A DNA stretch of 64,000 bases from an uncultured Agrobacterium sp. (GTDB taxonomy: Bacteria > Pseudomonadota > Alphaproteobacteria > Rhizobiales > Rhizobiaceae): the NCBI GenBank assembly GCA_913777615.1, contig CAJYTK010000013.1, forward strand, positions 310,001-374,000. Reading direction: 5' to 3'. Below are positions 17,902 to 29,284 of this stretch, in pieces. The notes under the pieces are model-generated. The model had not been told where the DNA came from. It worked only from the letters and a program-made list of their open reading frames with translations, and searched no databases. A program made the position numbers and the translations under genes. The first letter of the stretch is position 1. The number at the start of each line of letters is the position of its first letter.

Positions 17902-19266
17902 TCACACGCCAAGCGATTTGAGTTTGCGATGCAGAGCGGACCGCTCCATGCCGACGAACTCCGCGGTGCGAGAGATGTTGCCACCGAAGCGGTTGATCTG
18001 CGCCACAAGATAGTCGCGCTCGAACATTTCACGGGCTTCTCTAAGGGGAAGCGTCATAATGTGCTGGTCGCCCTGTGCGGCGATCTTCGGCAGCATATCG
18101 CCGATATCGGATGGTAGCATGTCAGCAGTGATCGACGTGTCTCCGCCTTCCGGACGCGCAAGAATCATCAAGCGCTCGATATTGTTGCGGAGCTGGCGGA
18201 TGTTGCCCGGCCAATCATGCGTTTGCAAAACAGCCATGGCGTCATCACCGATCTTGCGAGGGCGAATACCGGCCTGTTCGGAAATCTGGCGAATGAACAT
18301 ATCCACCAGAAACGGTATGTCCTCACGACGCTCGGACAGCGCTGGCACCTTGACCGGAACGACGGCCAGGCGATGATACAAATCTTCGCGGAATAGACCC
18401 TCGGCGATCAGATTTTCGAGATTGAGGGCGGTCGACGAGATGATGCGGACATCGACCTTGACACGCTTGCCACCGCCGACGCGTTCGAACTGCTGATCGA
18501 CGAGAACGCGCAAAATCTTGTTCTGCGTCTCACGTGGCATTTCGCCAATTTCATCAAGGTAAAGAACGCCGCGATGAGCTTCTTCCAACGCGCCGACCTT
18601 GCGCGGCTGACCGGGCAAACCTTCTGTGCCAAAAAGCGCAATCTCCATGCGCTCCGGTGTGATGGTTGCTGCATTGAGAGCCACAAAGGGCCCCGTTGCG
18701 CGCGACGACTTCTTATGGATCATGCGCGCGACGAGTTCCTTGCCGGAGCCAGAAGGCCCAAGGATCATGATGCGGCTATTGGTCGGCGCCACACGATCGA
18801 TGGTCTGGCGCAACTGGGATACGGCAAGCGATGCACCGATCAACTCGACAGCATCGCCGGTGCGCTTCTTCAGTTCCTGAACCTCACGCTTCAGCTTTGA
18901 GTTTTCGAGCGCACGCTCGGCGATCAGGATCAGGCGGTCAGCTTTGAATGGTTTCTCGATGAAGTCAAAGGCACCACGCTTGATGGCGTTGACCGCAGTT
19001 TCGATATTTCCATGACCTGAAATCATGACCACGGGCAGATCGGGATGCCTGTTCTTAATTTCATCGAGGAGCGCCAGACCGTCCAGCTTGCTTCCCTGCA
19101 TCCAGATGTCGAGGAAGATCAGACGTGGAACGCGCTCGGAAATCGCAGCCAGCGCGCTGTCGCTGTCATGCGCCATGCGTGTTTCATGCCCCTCATCCGA
19201 CAGAATGCCCGCAACGATCTCACGGATGTCGGCCTCGTCGTCGACGACCAGAATATCAGATGCCAT
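17902..19266 (-). CDS. ntrX: Nitrogen regulation response regulator NtrX
   Basis: 454 residues: receiver domain (1-120, phosphoacceptor Asp53 in FLDIWMQG), AAA+ domain with Walker A GPSGSGKE and Walker B-like YLDEIGEMP, and a C-terminal Fis-type helix-turn-helix (NISRTAEFVGMERSALHRKL). The sigma-54-contact loop GAFTGA is not present; the corresponding place reads ALFGTEGLPGQPRKVG, as is usual for NtrX, so it may not act as a standard sigma-54 activator. The start ATG 19266 lies inside the ntrY 3' end (overlap 11 bp) with AAGGA before it; an earlier in-frame start at 19296 has no such site. Its partner is NtrY. Confidence 0.96.
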   Translation of the reverse strand: MASDILVVDDEADIREIVAGILSDEGHETRMAHDSDSALAAISERVPRLIFLDIWMQGSKLDGLALLDEIKNRHPDLPVVMISGHGNIETAVNAIKRGAFDFIEKPFKADRLILIAERALENSKLKREVQELKKRTGDAVELIGASLAVSQLRQTIDRVAPTNSRIMILGPSGSGKELVARMIHKKSSRATGPFVALNAATITPERMEIALFGTEGLPGQPRKVGALEEAHRGVLYLDEIGEMPRETQNKILRVLVDQQFERVGGGKRVKVDVRIISSTALNLENLIAEGLFREDLYHRLAVVPVKVPALSERREDIPFLVDMFIRQISEQAGIRPRKIGDDAMAVLQTHDWPGNIRQLRNNIERLMILARPEGGDTSITADMLPSDIGDMLPKIAAQGDQHIMTLPLREAREMFERDYLVAQINRFGGNISRTAEFVGMERSALHRKLKSLGV

Positions 19267-21520
19267 ATGCCATTTCCTTGTCCGTTTGGCCGCCAACCGC
19301 GTCTACACGCGGCAACAGCACCCTGATCATGGCACCATGGCCATGATCGAAATCGGCGGGCGCGTCGTGCAATTCGAGATGACCGCCGTGTTCTTCAATG
19401 ATTTTCTTGACAATGGCGAGGCCCAGACCGGTGCCCTTATCCCGCATCGTCATATAGGGTTCGAGAATGCGGTGGCGGTTCTCGACAGGCAGGCCCCTGC
19501 CATTGTCGATGACGTCTACTACGAACCGGTTGTTCGCCTCGTCGAAATCCGCGCGGACCAGAATGCGGCCCTCGCGTCCTTCTGCGGCATCGATAGCTTC
19601 GATAGCCTCCGTCGCATTCTTGATAAGATTGCCGAATGCTTGTCCAAGCATGCGCGAATCGAACATGCCCTCCAGGGGGGCATCGCCAAGCTGTGTCGCG
19701 AAAGTCACGTGGCTTGCGCCCATTTCTCTGAGAAAGGTTGCGTCCTTCAGCACGTCACGCAGATCGGAGCGCTCCTTTGTGGGCTTCGGCATGCGGGCAA
19801 AGGCGGAGAATTCATCCACCATGCGGCCTATGTCACCGACCTGACGTACGATGGTGTCGGTACACTGGTCGAAAATTGCCCGATCATTGTCGTCGATCTG
19901 CTTGCCAAAGCGGCGCTTGATCCGCTCTGCCGAAAGCTGGATCGGCGTCAGCGGGTTCTTGATTTCGTGGGCAATGCGACGTGCAACGTCTGACCATGCG
20001 GTAGAGCGTTGCGCGATAACGAGATCGGTAATGTCGTCCAGCGTGATCACATGGGATTCGCGTCCATCACGAGCGTCTTCCCGCGTGACCTGAACACTGA
20101 GCGTTCGTTCCTTGCCGCGCCGCATGATGTTGATCTGCTGACGGAAATCGACCCGCCCGGATGCGGACGCCTCTGCCAGGACGTTTTCGATTTCGGGGGC
20201 GGCGACGGAAAGCGGTGCGCCGACGAGTTCGGAGGATGGCAGAGCCAGAAACTCTTCCGCGGACGGATTGACGATGGTGATGGTGCGGTTCTCGTCCACA
20301 CCGATGACTGCCGCCGTTACACCAGAAAGCACCGCCTCGATAAAGCGCCGGCGGTCGTCTATGTCGTCTTTCGCCTCGATGATTTCTTCCTGCTGGCTGC
20401 GAATTTCCGAAATCATCTTGTTGAAGGTGCGGGACAGACGACCGACGTCGCCATCGATGGCGCGGACCGGCACAAGCACATGCAGGTTGCCAGTCGCAAC
20501 GCTGTCGGCTGCGCTGATCAGCAGACGGATAGGCCGAACGATACGGTCAGCCACCGCGATCGCCGTCCAGATCGCGGCGAGAAGTACGATTAGCGCGAAA
20601 CCGAGATAGAGAATGGCGAAGGCGATCTGTAACGGCGCACGACCGGATTCCATTGCCTTGTACTCGGCACGGTTTTCCTCCATCAGCCGCATGGCCGACA
20701 TGACCTTCGGATCGACGGCTCGGACGGTGTAGAGGAATGTCCCGTTGATGCCCTCGAGCTTGATGATCGCGCCTACAAGATTGGTAACACCGGGCGGAAT
20801 GAGCGTCGGTTGGCCAGCAGCCGCCTTCTGGAGAGCATCGGACGGGATCGCGGGCAGAGGCCGTTCCGTCTTTATATCGGCCTGGACGACCGCGTCACCA
20901 TCGGCCTGCACCAGGAACGCTCCAAGCATGCCGCGTCCTTTCGCCTGGCGCGTCATCAGATCGACGAAACCCGTCCGGTCGAGATAGAAAAGTGCGCGAT
21001 TACGATCGAGATCAGTCGCCATCGAGAGGGTTTGCCCCTGAAGATAACCGGCATTTTCCAGCATATAGGCCTGAGCGATATTGCTGGAGGAATCGATGAT
21101 CGCCTGCGTGCGCAAGGCAAACCAGCGGTCTAGACCAACATTCAGCGTCAGACTTGCGAAGATCGCAACCAAAACGGCGGGTGTGATGGCGACTATGGAA
21201 AACAGCACCACGATGCGGACGTGCAAGCGGGCAGCAGCCCTACCCTTGCGGCGGGCCTTCAAGAGCCGGCTGATTTCGCGGCCGATAAGATACATCAGCC
21301 CGATGACGAAAATCGAATTAATGACGACGGACGCGATTACCACGTTGGAGGTAGGCGCAATCGGCGTCAGGCCCAGCAGCACGATCAGTGTCACAATGGC
21401 ACAGATCAACGCTACGCCTGCGAGAACGAGACCAGGCAGCGCGAACGACATCCGGCGGTCGGCTATCACCATCCCCGCCGCTTGCTCGTCGGCTCTTCCT
21501 TCGGCGACAGGTTTACGCAT
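19256..21520 (-). CDS. ntrY: Nitrogen regulation sensor histidine kinase NtrY
   Basis: A 754-residue membrane sensor kinase. Hydrophobic helices are at about 27-50, 58-80 and 100-130, with a further one near 300-320. A large periplasmic-type loop lies between them, followed by HAMP (about 320-372), PAS (about 385-480), HisKA with the phosphoacceptor in [16 protein letters not shown], and HATPase_c with DNGRGLP and GTGLGLAIVKKI. It phosphorylates NtrX and is linked to nitrogen and redox control in this group. It starts 147 bp downstream of the ntrC stop codon and overlaps ntrX by 11 bp. Confidence 0.96.
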   Translation of the reverse strand: MRKPVAEGRADEQAAGMVIADRRMSFALPGLVLAGVALICAIVTLIVLLGLTPIAPTSNVVIASVVINSIFVIGLMYLIGREISRLLKARRKGRAAARLHVRIVVLFSIVAITPAVLVAIFASLTLNVGLDRWFALRTQAIIDSSSNIAQAYMLENAGYLQGQTLSMATDLDRNRALFYLDRTGFVDLMTRQAKGRGMLGAFLVQADGDAVVQADIKTERPLPAIPSDALQKAAAGQPTLIPPGVTNLVGAIIKLEGINGTFLYTVRAVDPKVMSAMRLMEENRAEYKAMESGRAPLQIAFAILYLGFALIVLLAAIWTAIAVADRIVRPIRLLISAADSVATGNLHVLVPVRAIDGDVGRLSRTFNKMISEIRSQQEEIIEAKDDIDDRRRFIEAVLSGVTAAVIGVDENRTITIVNPSAEEFLALPSSELVGAPLSVAAPEIENVLAEASASGRVDFRQQINIMRRGKERTLSVQVTREDARDGRESHVITLDDITDLVIAQRSTAWSDVARRIAHEIKNPLTPIQLSAERIKRRFGKQIDDNDRAIFDQCTDTIVRQVGDIGRMVDEFSAFARMPKPTKERSDLRDVLKDATFLREMGASHVTFATQLGDAPLEGMFDSRMLGQAFGNLIKNATEAIEAIDAAEGREGRILVRADFDEANNRFVVDVIDNGRGLPVENRHRILEPYMTMRDKGTGLGLAIVKKIIEEHGGHLELHDAPADFDHGHGAMIRVLLPRVDAVGGQTDKEMAYGI

Positions 21521-21667
21521 CGATCATCATTCCTAAGCCGCCGTGATTGGCAGCAACGCCACAGACCGCATCATTCTTCGCCATTTGCGAATCTATGATG
21601 TCACAGTGTTTTTCAAGCAACAGTTTGTGGCGAAAATGCAACGACGGTGAGTGTATTGTCAATACGC

Positions 21668-23115
<1,448 letters not shown>

Positions 23116-23119
<4 letters not shown>

Positions 23120-24264
23120 GGATTGGACCCTGTCGTGTTCGGTATAATGCTGTCGTCCGGCGCGACCTCGGGAGAGACGGGCATCAGGACGCGGAATGTC
23201 GTGCGATGATTTTGGCTGTCGCACTCGATGATGCCGCCATGAGCGCCGATCAGCTTTGCCACCAGAGCCAGGCCCAGGCCGGAACCATTGGTCTTGGTGG
23301 TGATGAAGGGGTCGAAGAGATGCGGCAGAAGATCGGACGGCACGCCCGGCCCGTTGTCATGCACACAGAATTCGAGCGGCAGAGAAATGCGCTCTCGGCT
23401 GCCTGCGACGGACAGGCGAATGCCGGGACGATAGGCTGTCGTGAGAATAATTTCGCCGTCTTGTTGGTTACCCACCGCCTCGGCAGCATTCTTCACGAGA
23501 TTGAGGAAGACCTGCACCAGCTGATCGCGGTTTGCGTAGACCGGAGGAAGCGACGGGTCATAATTCTCAGTGATCTTGATGTTGCGCGCAAAGCCCGCCT
23601 TGGCCACGGCTTTGACATGATCGAGGACCGAATGGATATTGACCGGAACACGATCCACCGGCCGCTCGTCCGAGAAAATCTCCATGCGGTCAACCAGCGA
23701 GACAATACGATCGGTTTCGTCGCAGATCAAACGGGTTAGAGCTCTGTCTTCGTCTGGTACGGAGGTTTCGAGTAGTTGCGCAGCACCCCTGATCCCGGAG
23801 AGCGGGTTCTTGATTTCGTGGGCGAGCATTGATGCAAGACCGGTAACAGAGCGTGCGGCAGCACGATGGGTCAGCTGACGGTCGATCTTGTCGGCCATAG
23901 ACCTTTCCTGGAACACCACGACGACCGAGCCCGGCTCGCTGACGACGGGTGCGACGTAAAGATCGACAAGCTTGTCCTGGCCTAAGCGCGGCGACGACAG
24001 ATCGACGCGATATTCATTCACAGGAGCACGCCTTTCGCGAACCTGATCGATCAATGCCAGAAGTGGACTGCCGAACGGGATAAGGGTGGAGATGCGATAG
24101 CGAGCCAGATGAGCTGCGCTTGCTCCGAAAAAAGCCTCGGCCTCCCAGTTGGCGAAGGCGACAAATCCTTCGGCATTCACGAGAATGACTGGGTTTTGAA
24201 CGGCGTTCAGAACCGCCATGGCCAGGAGATTGGTGCCTGGCTCATATGAGTTTCCACCACTCAT
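23116..24264 (-). CDS. ntrB: Nitrogen regulation histidine kinase NtrB
   Basis: A 382-residue cytoplasmic kinase/phosphatase that senses nitrogen through PII. It has a PAS domain (about 18-120, [22 protein letters not shown]), a HisKA with phosphoacceptor His149 in [15 protein letters not shown], and HATPase_c motifs DNGPGVP and [14 protein letters not shown]. It has no membrane segments. It overlaps dusB upstream (ATGA at 24261-24264) and ntrC downstream (ATGA), so dusB-ntrB-ntrC are translationally coupled, the classical nifR3-ntrB-ntrC operon. Confidence 0.97.
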
Positions 24265-25277
24265 GCGGCCTTCCTTGCGGCATCGTCGTCGGCGCCGCGC
24301 CGAAGTGCGCCGCCGAGCACGGCGATAACCTCGCGCGTGTTTTTCGATGTCATCATAAGCACCTTTTCCTCTGGCGTGGTTGAGGGGGCGAAACGTTCGA
24401 GATACCAGCCGAGATGCTTGCGTGCATGACGAAGACCGGCTTCGAGTCCGTAAAATTCCAGCATCATCTCGTAGTGCTCTATCGCGATATCGACGATATC
24501 CTGCCGTGCCGGTGGCTCATGGCCGGCCAGAACGGCGGGCAGCCACGGCTGGCCTTGCGCGCCCCGTCCCACCATAACCGCATCAGCACCCGACCGCAGC
24601 AAGATCTCGGTCACGTCGCTTTCAGTCTCTACATCGCCATTGGCTATCAGCGGTACGGAAATAGCGTCACGGACAGCGCGAATGGCATTCCAGTCCGCTT
24701 TGCCCTCGTAAAACTGCATGCGGGTACGACCGTGGATGGTGATCAGCCTTACGCCCGCGGCTTCGGCGCGCGCTGCAATGTCCGGCGCGTTCAAGGAATT
24801 TTCATCCCAGCCCAGACGCATCTTGACTGTGACCGGCACATCGACTGCGTTGACCGTCGCTTCAATAAGCGTCAACGCGTGGTCCGGATCGCGCATCAAC
24901 GCAGAGCCGGAATAGCCGCCGGTAACCTTTTTTGCGGGACAGCCCATATTGATGTCGATGATATCGGCGCCGTTGTCGGCAGCAATTTTTGCCGCCTCCG
25001 CCATCCAGTGCGCTTCCCGACCGGCGAGCTGAACCATATGTGGCGTCATGCCGGCATTTCTCAGGCGCGCCCAGGACTCGCCCTTGTTTGCAACCAGCTC
25101 TCGGCTGGCGACCATTTCGGTCACGACCAAACCCGCACCAAACCGCCAGGCAAGTTGACGAAAAGGAAGATCCGTCACGCCAGACATGGGCGCAAGCACT
25201 GCCCGATTTCGGACAGAGACATGACCAATCTTGAATGAGCCTGACAGCGCCGGGAGATGCAATTGGCGATCTTTCAT
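24261..25277 (-). CDS. dusB: tRNA-dihydrouridine synthase (NifR3)
   Basis: A 338-residue FMN enzyme that reduces uridines in the D-loop of tRNAs. The TIM-barrel start is [17 protein letters not shown], the catalytic cysteine is Cys113 in [16 protein letters not shown], and FMN-phosphate motifs include [15 protein letters not shown] and [11 protein letters not shown]. Historically called nifR3 because it heads the ntrBC operon. The 239-bp divergent gap to ispDF should carry both promoters; it contains a partly repeated motif GCATTATTTTTAG (25293) / GCATGTTTTTTAG (25347). Confidence 0.96.
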   Translation of the reverse strand: MKDRQLHLPALSGSFKIGHVSVRNRAVLAPMSGVTDLPFRQLAWRFGAGLVVTEMVASRELVANKGESWARLRNAGMTPHMVQLAGREAHWMAEAAKIAADNGADIIDINMGCPAKKVTGGYSGSALMRDPDHALTLIEATVNAVDVPVTVKMRLGWDENSLNAPDIAARAEAAGVRLITIHGRTRMQFYEGKADWNAIRAVRDAISVPLIANGDVETESDVTEILLRSGADAVMVGRGAQGQPWLPAVLAGHEPPARQDIVDIAIEHYEMMLEFYGLEAGLRHARKHLGWYLERFAPSTTPEEKVLMMTSKNTREVIAVLGGALRRGADDDAARKAA

Positions 25278-25516
25278 GCAGTTATAAATTTTGCATTATT
25301 TTTAGACAGCGTTTCATCGCTTGCCAAGCGCCATCGCACATTTTTTGCATGTTTTTTAGTGGCGTTAGGCGCAGATTACGCCTGCTTTTGTGAGCCGGCT
25401 CGCCAACAGAGACATTTCGTCCCATTAGATCGACATATCGTGGCTGGCCATTCGGCTTTTGAAACGTTAGATCACCCATGTCAATCTGCAACACTTGCAG
25501 AAGCGGCATAGGTGAA

Positions 25517-26719
25517 ATGCGGAAATCCAAGATGAAAATCGGTGTCGTCATTGTCGCAGCGGGCCGTGGTGAACGTGCGGGCTCGCCGGAAGAAGGTCCG
25601 AAACAATACCGGCCAATCGGCGGCAAGCCGGTTATCGAACATACGCTGAAGACATTCCTCGACTGGCCACGGTCCGCTACCATTGTTGTTGTCATTCATC
25701 AGGATGACGCTGCCCTTTTCGCGCCGGTGGCGGTTCGTCTGGCGGCCTCCGATAGGATCAGTGTCGTCACCGGTGGGGCAACACGACAGCAATCCGTTCT
25801 TGCAGGCCTCGAGGCGCTGAAAGAAGCAGACCTCGCGCATGTGATGATCCATGATGCGGTCCGGCCTTTCATCAACGACGCACTTCTGGATCGCATCGCA
25901 GAGCGTCTCGACAGCGGTTCAGACGCCGTTCTTCCTGCGATGGCTGTGACTGACACCTTGAAGCGTGGAGATGATGGCCTGGTGCAGGAAACCGTCTCCC
26001 GTCAAGGGCTTTATGCAGCACAGACGCCGCAGGCGTTCCAGTATTCAGCCATACTCACAGCGCATCGCACCGCTCTGTCATCCGGGCGGAATGATTTTAC
26101 CGACGACGCTTCGATTGCAGAGTGGTCCGGTCTGCAGGTGAGCCTCGTCGAGGGTAGCGTCGACAATGTAAAACTGACTATGAAGCGAGATATTGCCATG
26201 GCTGATGAAAAACTCTCTGCTGCACTTCCGGACGTGCGCACTGGCAATGGTTACGATGTTCATCAGTTGGAGGACGGCGATGGTGTCACTCTTTGTGGCA
26301 TCTTCATTCCTCATGACCAAAAGCTGAAAGGTCATTCCGATGCGGATGTCGCTCTTCACGCTTTGACGGATGCACTTCTTGCCACTTGCGGTGCTGGCGA
26401 TATCGGCGATCATTTCCCACCCTCCGATCCTCAATGGAAGGGTGCCGCCTCGCGCATTTTTCTTGAACACGCGGCAAAGGTCGTGCGCGGTAACGGCGGC
26501 ACGATCATGAATGCGGATGTATCGTTGATTGCAGAAGCACCGCGCATAGGTCCGCATCGCCAAGCCATGCGCGAGAACCTGGCAGACATTCTCGATCTCT
26601 CGCTCGACCGGTGTTCTGTCAAAGCAACCACCAACGAGACGATCGGCTTCGTCGGACGACGTGAAGGCATCGCTGCCATCGCGACGGCGACTGTGGTGTA
26701 TCAGAAGAGACCTCTATGA
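25517..26719 (+). CDS. ispDF: Bifunctional IspD/IspF (MEP isoprenoid pathway)
   Basis: A fusion of two non-consecutive steps of the non-mevalonate pathway. The N-terminal IspD cytidylyltransferase (2-C-methyl-D-erythritol 4-phosphate) has [15 protein letters not shown] and HDAVRPF. The C-terminal IspF cyclodiphosphate synthase begins at about residue 230 with [11 protein letters not shown] (zinc ligands Asp and His), [17 protein letters not shown] and GDIGDHFPP. About 400 residues from ATG 25517; ATG 25532 with GCGGAAA before it is equally possible, while a frame start at 25478 lacks support. The fusion is usual in alphaproteobacteria. Its stop overlaps the next gene as ATGA. Confidence 0.96.
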   Translation: MRKSKMKIGVVIVAAGRGERAGSPEEGPKQYRPIGGKPVIEHTLKTFLDWPRSATIVVVIHQDDAALFAPVAVRLAASDRISVVTGGATRQQSVLAGLEALKEADLAHVMIHDAVRPFINDALLDRIAERLDSGSDAVLPAMAVTDTLKRGDDGLVQETVSRQGLYAAQTPQAFQYSAILTAHRTALSSGRNDFTDDASIAEWSGLQVSLVEGSVDNVKLTMKRDIAMADEKLSAALPDVRTGNGYDVHQLEDGDGVTLCGIFIPHDQKLKGHSDADVALHALTDALLATCGAGDIGDHFPPSDPQWKGAASRIFLEHAAKVVRGNGGTIMNADVSLIAEAPRIGPHRQAMRENLADILDLSLDRCSVKATTNETIGFVGRREGIAAIATATVVYQKRPL

Positions 26720-27219
26720 GTATTTTCTCTAACGATATCGAGGAGAAGGCTCGCCAGATCATTGCAGCATATTCTGCGAATGGCCGCATGGTATCGACCG
26801 CTGAGAGCTGCACTGGAGGATTGATCGTGGGAGCACTGACCGAAATTTCCGGCTCTTCCGCCGTCGTCGACCGCGGTTTTATCACCTACACCAATGAAGC
26901 CAAAATGGAGATGCTCGGCGTAGCGCGAGATACCCTTAAAGCTTATGGCGCCGTGTCCAGAGAGACCGCTCTGCAGATGGCCCATGGCGCGCTATTTCGG
27001 TCGCGCGCGCATGTCTCTGTCGCTGTCACAGGGATAGCTGGACCCGGTGGCGGCTCAGCGGAAAAGCCGGTTGGGCTGGTGCATCTTGCCGCGAAGAGCC
27101 GCAATGGTGAGTTGATCCACCGCGAAATGCGCTACGGCGATCTTAGTCGCGACGATGTGCGCCTTGCCACCGTCCACACCGCGCTGGACATGGTTCTGGA
27201 ACTGTCTCACTCGGCGTAG
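26716..27219 (+). CDS. pncC: Nicotinamide-nucleotide amidohydrolase (CinA C-terminal type)
   Basis: A 167-residue stand-alone CinA C-terminal domain. It should deamidate nicotinamide mononucleotide to nicotinate mononucleotide in NAD recycling. Family motifs are [11 protein letters not shown], the segment [12 protein letters not shown] and [12 protein letters not shown]. The N-terminal CinA domain is absent, as in many proteobacterial PncC proteins. It is translationally coupled to ispDF (ATGA overlap 26716-26719). Its last 13 bp overlap the 3' end of the convergent RatA-like gene, so no intergenic terminator exists there. Confidence 0.94.
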   Translation: MSIFSNDIEEKARQIIAAYSANGRMVSTAESCTGGLIVGALTEISGSSAVVDRGFITYTNEAKMEMLGVARDTLKAYGAVSRETALQMAHGALFRSRAHVSVAVTGIAGPGGGSAEKPVGLVHLAAKSRNGELIHREMRYGDLSRDDVRLATVHTALDMVLELSHSA

Positions 27220-27656
27220 ATTCGGTCGGCGCGCGCTTCGAAGGCCTCGGCGAACATGCGGAATGCGCGGTCAAACATCGAGCCCATCAATGCGCCAAGA
27301 AGGCGGCTCTTGAACTCGTAATCGATGAAGAAATACACCGAGCATCCGCCATTATCGGTCGGCTCGAAGCGCCAGCGGTTGTCGAGATAGCGGAACGGTC
27401 CGTCGAGATACTTGACGTCGATGGCGCGTTCTTCCGGTTTGAGTAGAACCTGTGTCGTGAACGTTTCGCGAATGGCCTTGTAGCCCACCGTCATATCCGC
27501 CACCAGCAAGGTCTTTCCGTCGCGCTCCTTCTTGGAGCGCACCGTCAAGCCATCACAAAGGGGCAGAAATTCTGGATATTTCTCCACATCGGCGACGAGA
27601 TCGTACATCCGGTCGGGAGAATGTTTAACGAGGCGGCGTGTTTCAAATTGCGGCAT
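27207..27656 (-). CDS. Coenzyme Q-binding COQ10 / RatA-like START-domain protein
   Basis: 149 residues with the SRPBCC/START-like fold: MPQFETRRLVKHSPDRMYDL followed by VADVEKYPEFLPLC, and a C-terminal helix SMFDRAFRMFAEAFEARA. The family includes COQ10, which binds ubiquinone and supports respiration, and E. coli RatA, reported to interfere with ribosome subunit association. In Rhizobiales the COQ10-like role seems more likely, but sequence does not decide. It overlaps pncC tail-to-tail by 13 bp and lies 9 bp downstream of a P-loop protein gene on the same strand. Confidence 0.88.
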   Translation of the reverse strand: MPQFETRRLVKHSPDRMYDLVADVEKYPEFLPLCDGLTVRSKKERDGKTLLVADMTVGYKAIRETFTTQVLLKPEERAIDVKYLDGPFRYLDNRWRFEPTDNGGCSVYFFIDYEFKSRLLGALMGSMFDRAFRMFAEAFEARADRIYAE

Positions 27657-27665
27657 GCGCCGGAA

Positions 27666-28238
27666 TTAAGGTGCAGTCTTCATAAGATCAAGGAGGCGGC
27701 GCGCTTCGCCTCGCGATTTTACCTGAAATATTGGCACTTGAGGACCGTAGAGGTCGAAATTACGTTCGAAGATCGGCGCGTGGCGTTTTTCGAATGTCCA
27801 GATGTAGGTCAGGAATTCAAGGTTCGGCAACGGTTCGGGACAACCTTCCGCCATATCCGACCGCACTCGTCCATAGTTGCGCATGACGCGCCGGGCGACG
27901 CCTGCGAGGCAGATCATACGTGGCAGACGCATCCAGATCACGATGTCCGTTCTCGGCAAGCGGATATCGAAAGTCGAGGGATTGCTTCCGTCCAGCACCC
28001 AGCGGTCGCCTGCGACAATATGGGTTATGATGCGATATTGCTCAGATTGATCGCGTTGCCTCCAATTCGGCAGCCAGCGGACATCGCGATCGATCGAGAA
28101 ATACTCGCCCCCGAGAATCCGGGCCACTGCCCGTGACAGAGTGGTCTTTCCTGCACCGGACGACCCGACAACCAGCACGCGGGATGCGCGTCGCAACAAG
28201 CTCGCCGCACTGACGACATCATTGATATAGTTTGGCAC
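27666..28238 (-). CDS. P-loop NTPase, FlaR/adenylate-kinase-like (copy 2 of tandem pair)
   Basis: 190 residues. Walker A is GSSGAGKTT (about residues 25-33). Further motifs are DRDVRWLPNW (a substrate-side acidic/aromatic patch), LDGSNPSTF, PRTDIVIWMRLPR and DMAEGCPEP followed by FLTYIWTFEK. These match the P-loop kinase-like group often annotated as DNA topology modulation protein FlaR; the substrate is unknown. It starts at GTG 28238 with AGGGGG before it, 9 bp after the stop of a clearly related gene, so the pair arose by tandem duplication and is co-transcribed. No membrane segment was seen. Confidence 0.85.
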   Translation of the reverse strand: MPNYINDVVSAASLLRRASRVLVVGSSGAGKTTLSRAVARILGGEYFSIDRDVRWLPNWRQRDQSEQYRIITHIVAGDRWVLDGSNPSTFDIRLPRTDIVIWMRLPRMICLAGVARRVMRNYGRVRSDMAEGCPEPLPNLEFLTYIWTFEKRHAPIFERNFDLYGPQVPIFQVKSRGEARRLLDLMKTAP

Positions 28239-28247
28239 GTTTGCCCC

Positions 28248-28832
28248 CTAACCCTCCTGCGTCATGCCGATTTCCAAGTCCAGATCACTCAAGAAGCGAT
28301 TTGTCTCCCGGTAGCTCTTCAGAACAATAACCGGTAAATCTCTGCGCGCAGCTTCAAGGTGGCGAACGATTTCTGGCGATTCGGCCCTTTCGAAGTTCCA
28401 GATGTAGGACAGAAACTTTGCATCAATTTTCTCCGGACAGCCTTCGGCCATTTCCGGGCGTACCTTGCCGCGGTAACGGAGCCAGCGCTTCACAACGCTG
28501 GTCAGAGATACCAGACGGGGGAAGCGCAACCATATCACGGCGTCCGCTCGCGGAAGACGAAGAGGCAAGGTGCCGGGGCTGTTGCCATCGATGATCCAAC
28601 GATCTCCAGCGACGAATGCAGACATGCGCTCGGCAATTTCCGGCCTTGGTCTCAGCTTCCAGCCAGAGAGCCAGAAAATATCACGATCGCACGAGATATG
28701 TAGCAGTCCAAGGTGACCAGAGAGGTGGCGGCTCAGCGTGCTCTTGCCGTTGCCGGAGCACCCCATGACGAGAAGACGGCGGGAGGCTTTGATGATTTGG
28801 GCGGCCTCTCTTGTGTCGTTGACGATGATCAT
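28248..28832 (-). CDS. P-loop NTPase, FlaR/adenylate-kinase-like (copy 1 of tandem pair)
   Basis: About 194 residues from ATG 28832, for which AGGGG lies 8 bp upstream; in-frame GTG 28841 and ATG 28838 would add two or three residues. Walker A is GCSGNGKST, then DRDIFWLSGW, IDGNSPGTL, PRADAVIWLRFPR and EMAEGCPEK followed by FLSYIWNFE. Each motif has its equivalent in the downstream copy. The role is unknown: the fold resembles small-molecule kinases. It is the first gene of the minus-strand set with the second P-loop gene and the RatA-like gene. Confidence 0.85.
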   Translation of the reverse strand: MIIVNDTREAAQIIKASRRLLVMGCSGNGKSTLSRHLSGHLGLLHISCDRDIFWLSGWKLRPRPEIAERMSAFVAGDRWIIDGNSPGTLPLRLPRADAVIWLRFPRLVSLTSVVKRWLRYRGKVRPEMAEGCPEKIDAKFLSYIWNFERAESPEIVRHLEAARRDLPVIVLKSYRETNRFLSDLDLEIGMTQEG

Positions 28833-29020
28833 CCTCATCACCCCTGCATAGCTGTTCTTAGAAAATCGCTATTGCAACCCTACTGGGCGGATTGCTATTA
28901 AATTAGAACATTGTTTGCAGCCATGAGATGCAACCGAGCCAAACTTCCAATTTGGCGCGGTTTCGTGTCTGGCGCGTTTTCCAACCACAAACGGACCTAA
29001 CGGTCCAGCCGAGAGACACG

Positions 29021-29203
29021 ATGGACGACTTCTCCAACATCATCAACCTTCTCGAATCCGCAAAGCAACTCGCTTCGATGAACAGCATGCCTGTACTGGC
29101 TTACCTTATCGATGTGGCGAAATGCGAGGCGCGGGAAAACAAACCGGTTCTGCGCAAGCGCAAACGCGGCGAATCGACGGTCAAGCAGGAAGCCGGAGCC
29201 TGA
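29021..29203 (+). CDS. Small hypothetical protein
   Basis: 60 residues from ATG 29021 (MDDFSNIINLLESAKQLASM), with GAGAGA before the start. Residues 3-30 look like an amphipathic helix and the tail is Lys/Arg-rich (RKRKRGE). No domain recognised. A longer frame from 28928 would add 31 residues of unremarkable sequence and is not preferred. A strong palindromic terminator follows 33 bp after the stop, supporting a separate transcript. It is a plausible small rhizobial protein of unknown role. Confidence 0.6.
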   Translation: MDDFSNIINLLESAKQLASMNSMPVLAYLIDVAKCEARENKPVLRKRKRGESTVKQEAGA

Positions 29204-29235
29204 GCGCCTGTTTCTGTCGTCGGAGCATCGTGTTA

Positions 29236-29266
29236 GAAAGTGGCCTCGAGGCCACTTTCGTGTTTG
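29236..29266 (+). terminator. Perfect palindromic hairpin after the small gene
   Basis: A 10-bp perfect stem GAAAGTGGCC / GGCCACTTTC (29236-29245 with 29250-29259), TCGA loop, followed by GTGTTTG. The T-run is weak, so it could also be a leader structure of the AraC-type gene that starts 26 bp later. Confidence 0.6.
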
Positions 29267-29284
29267 AGGGGGGGGAGGAAGTCC

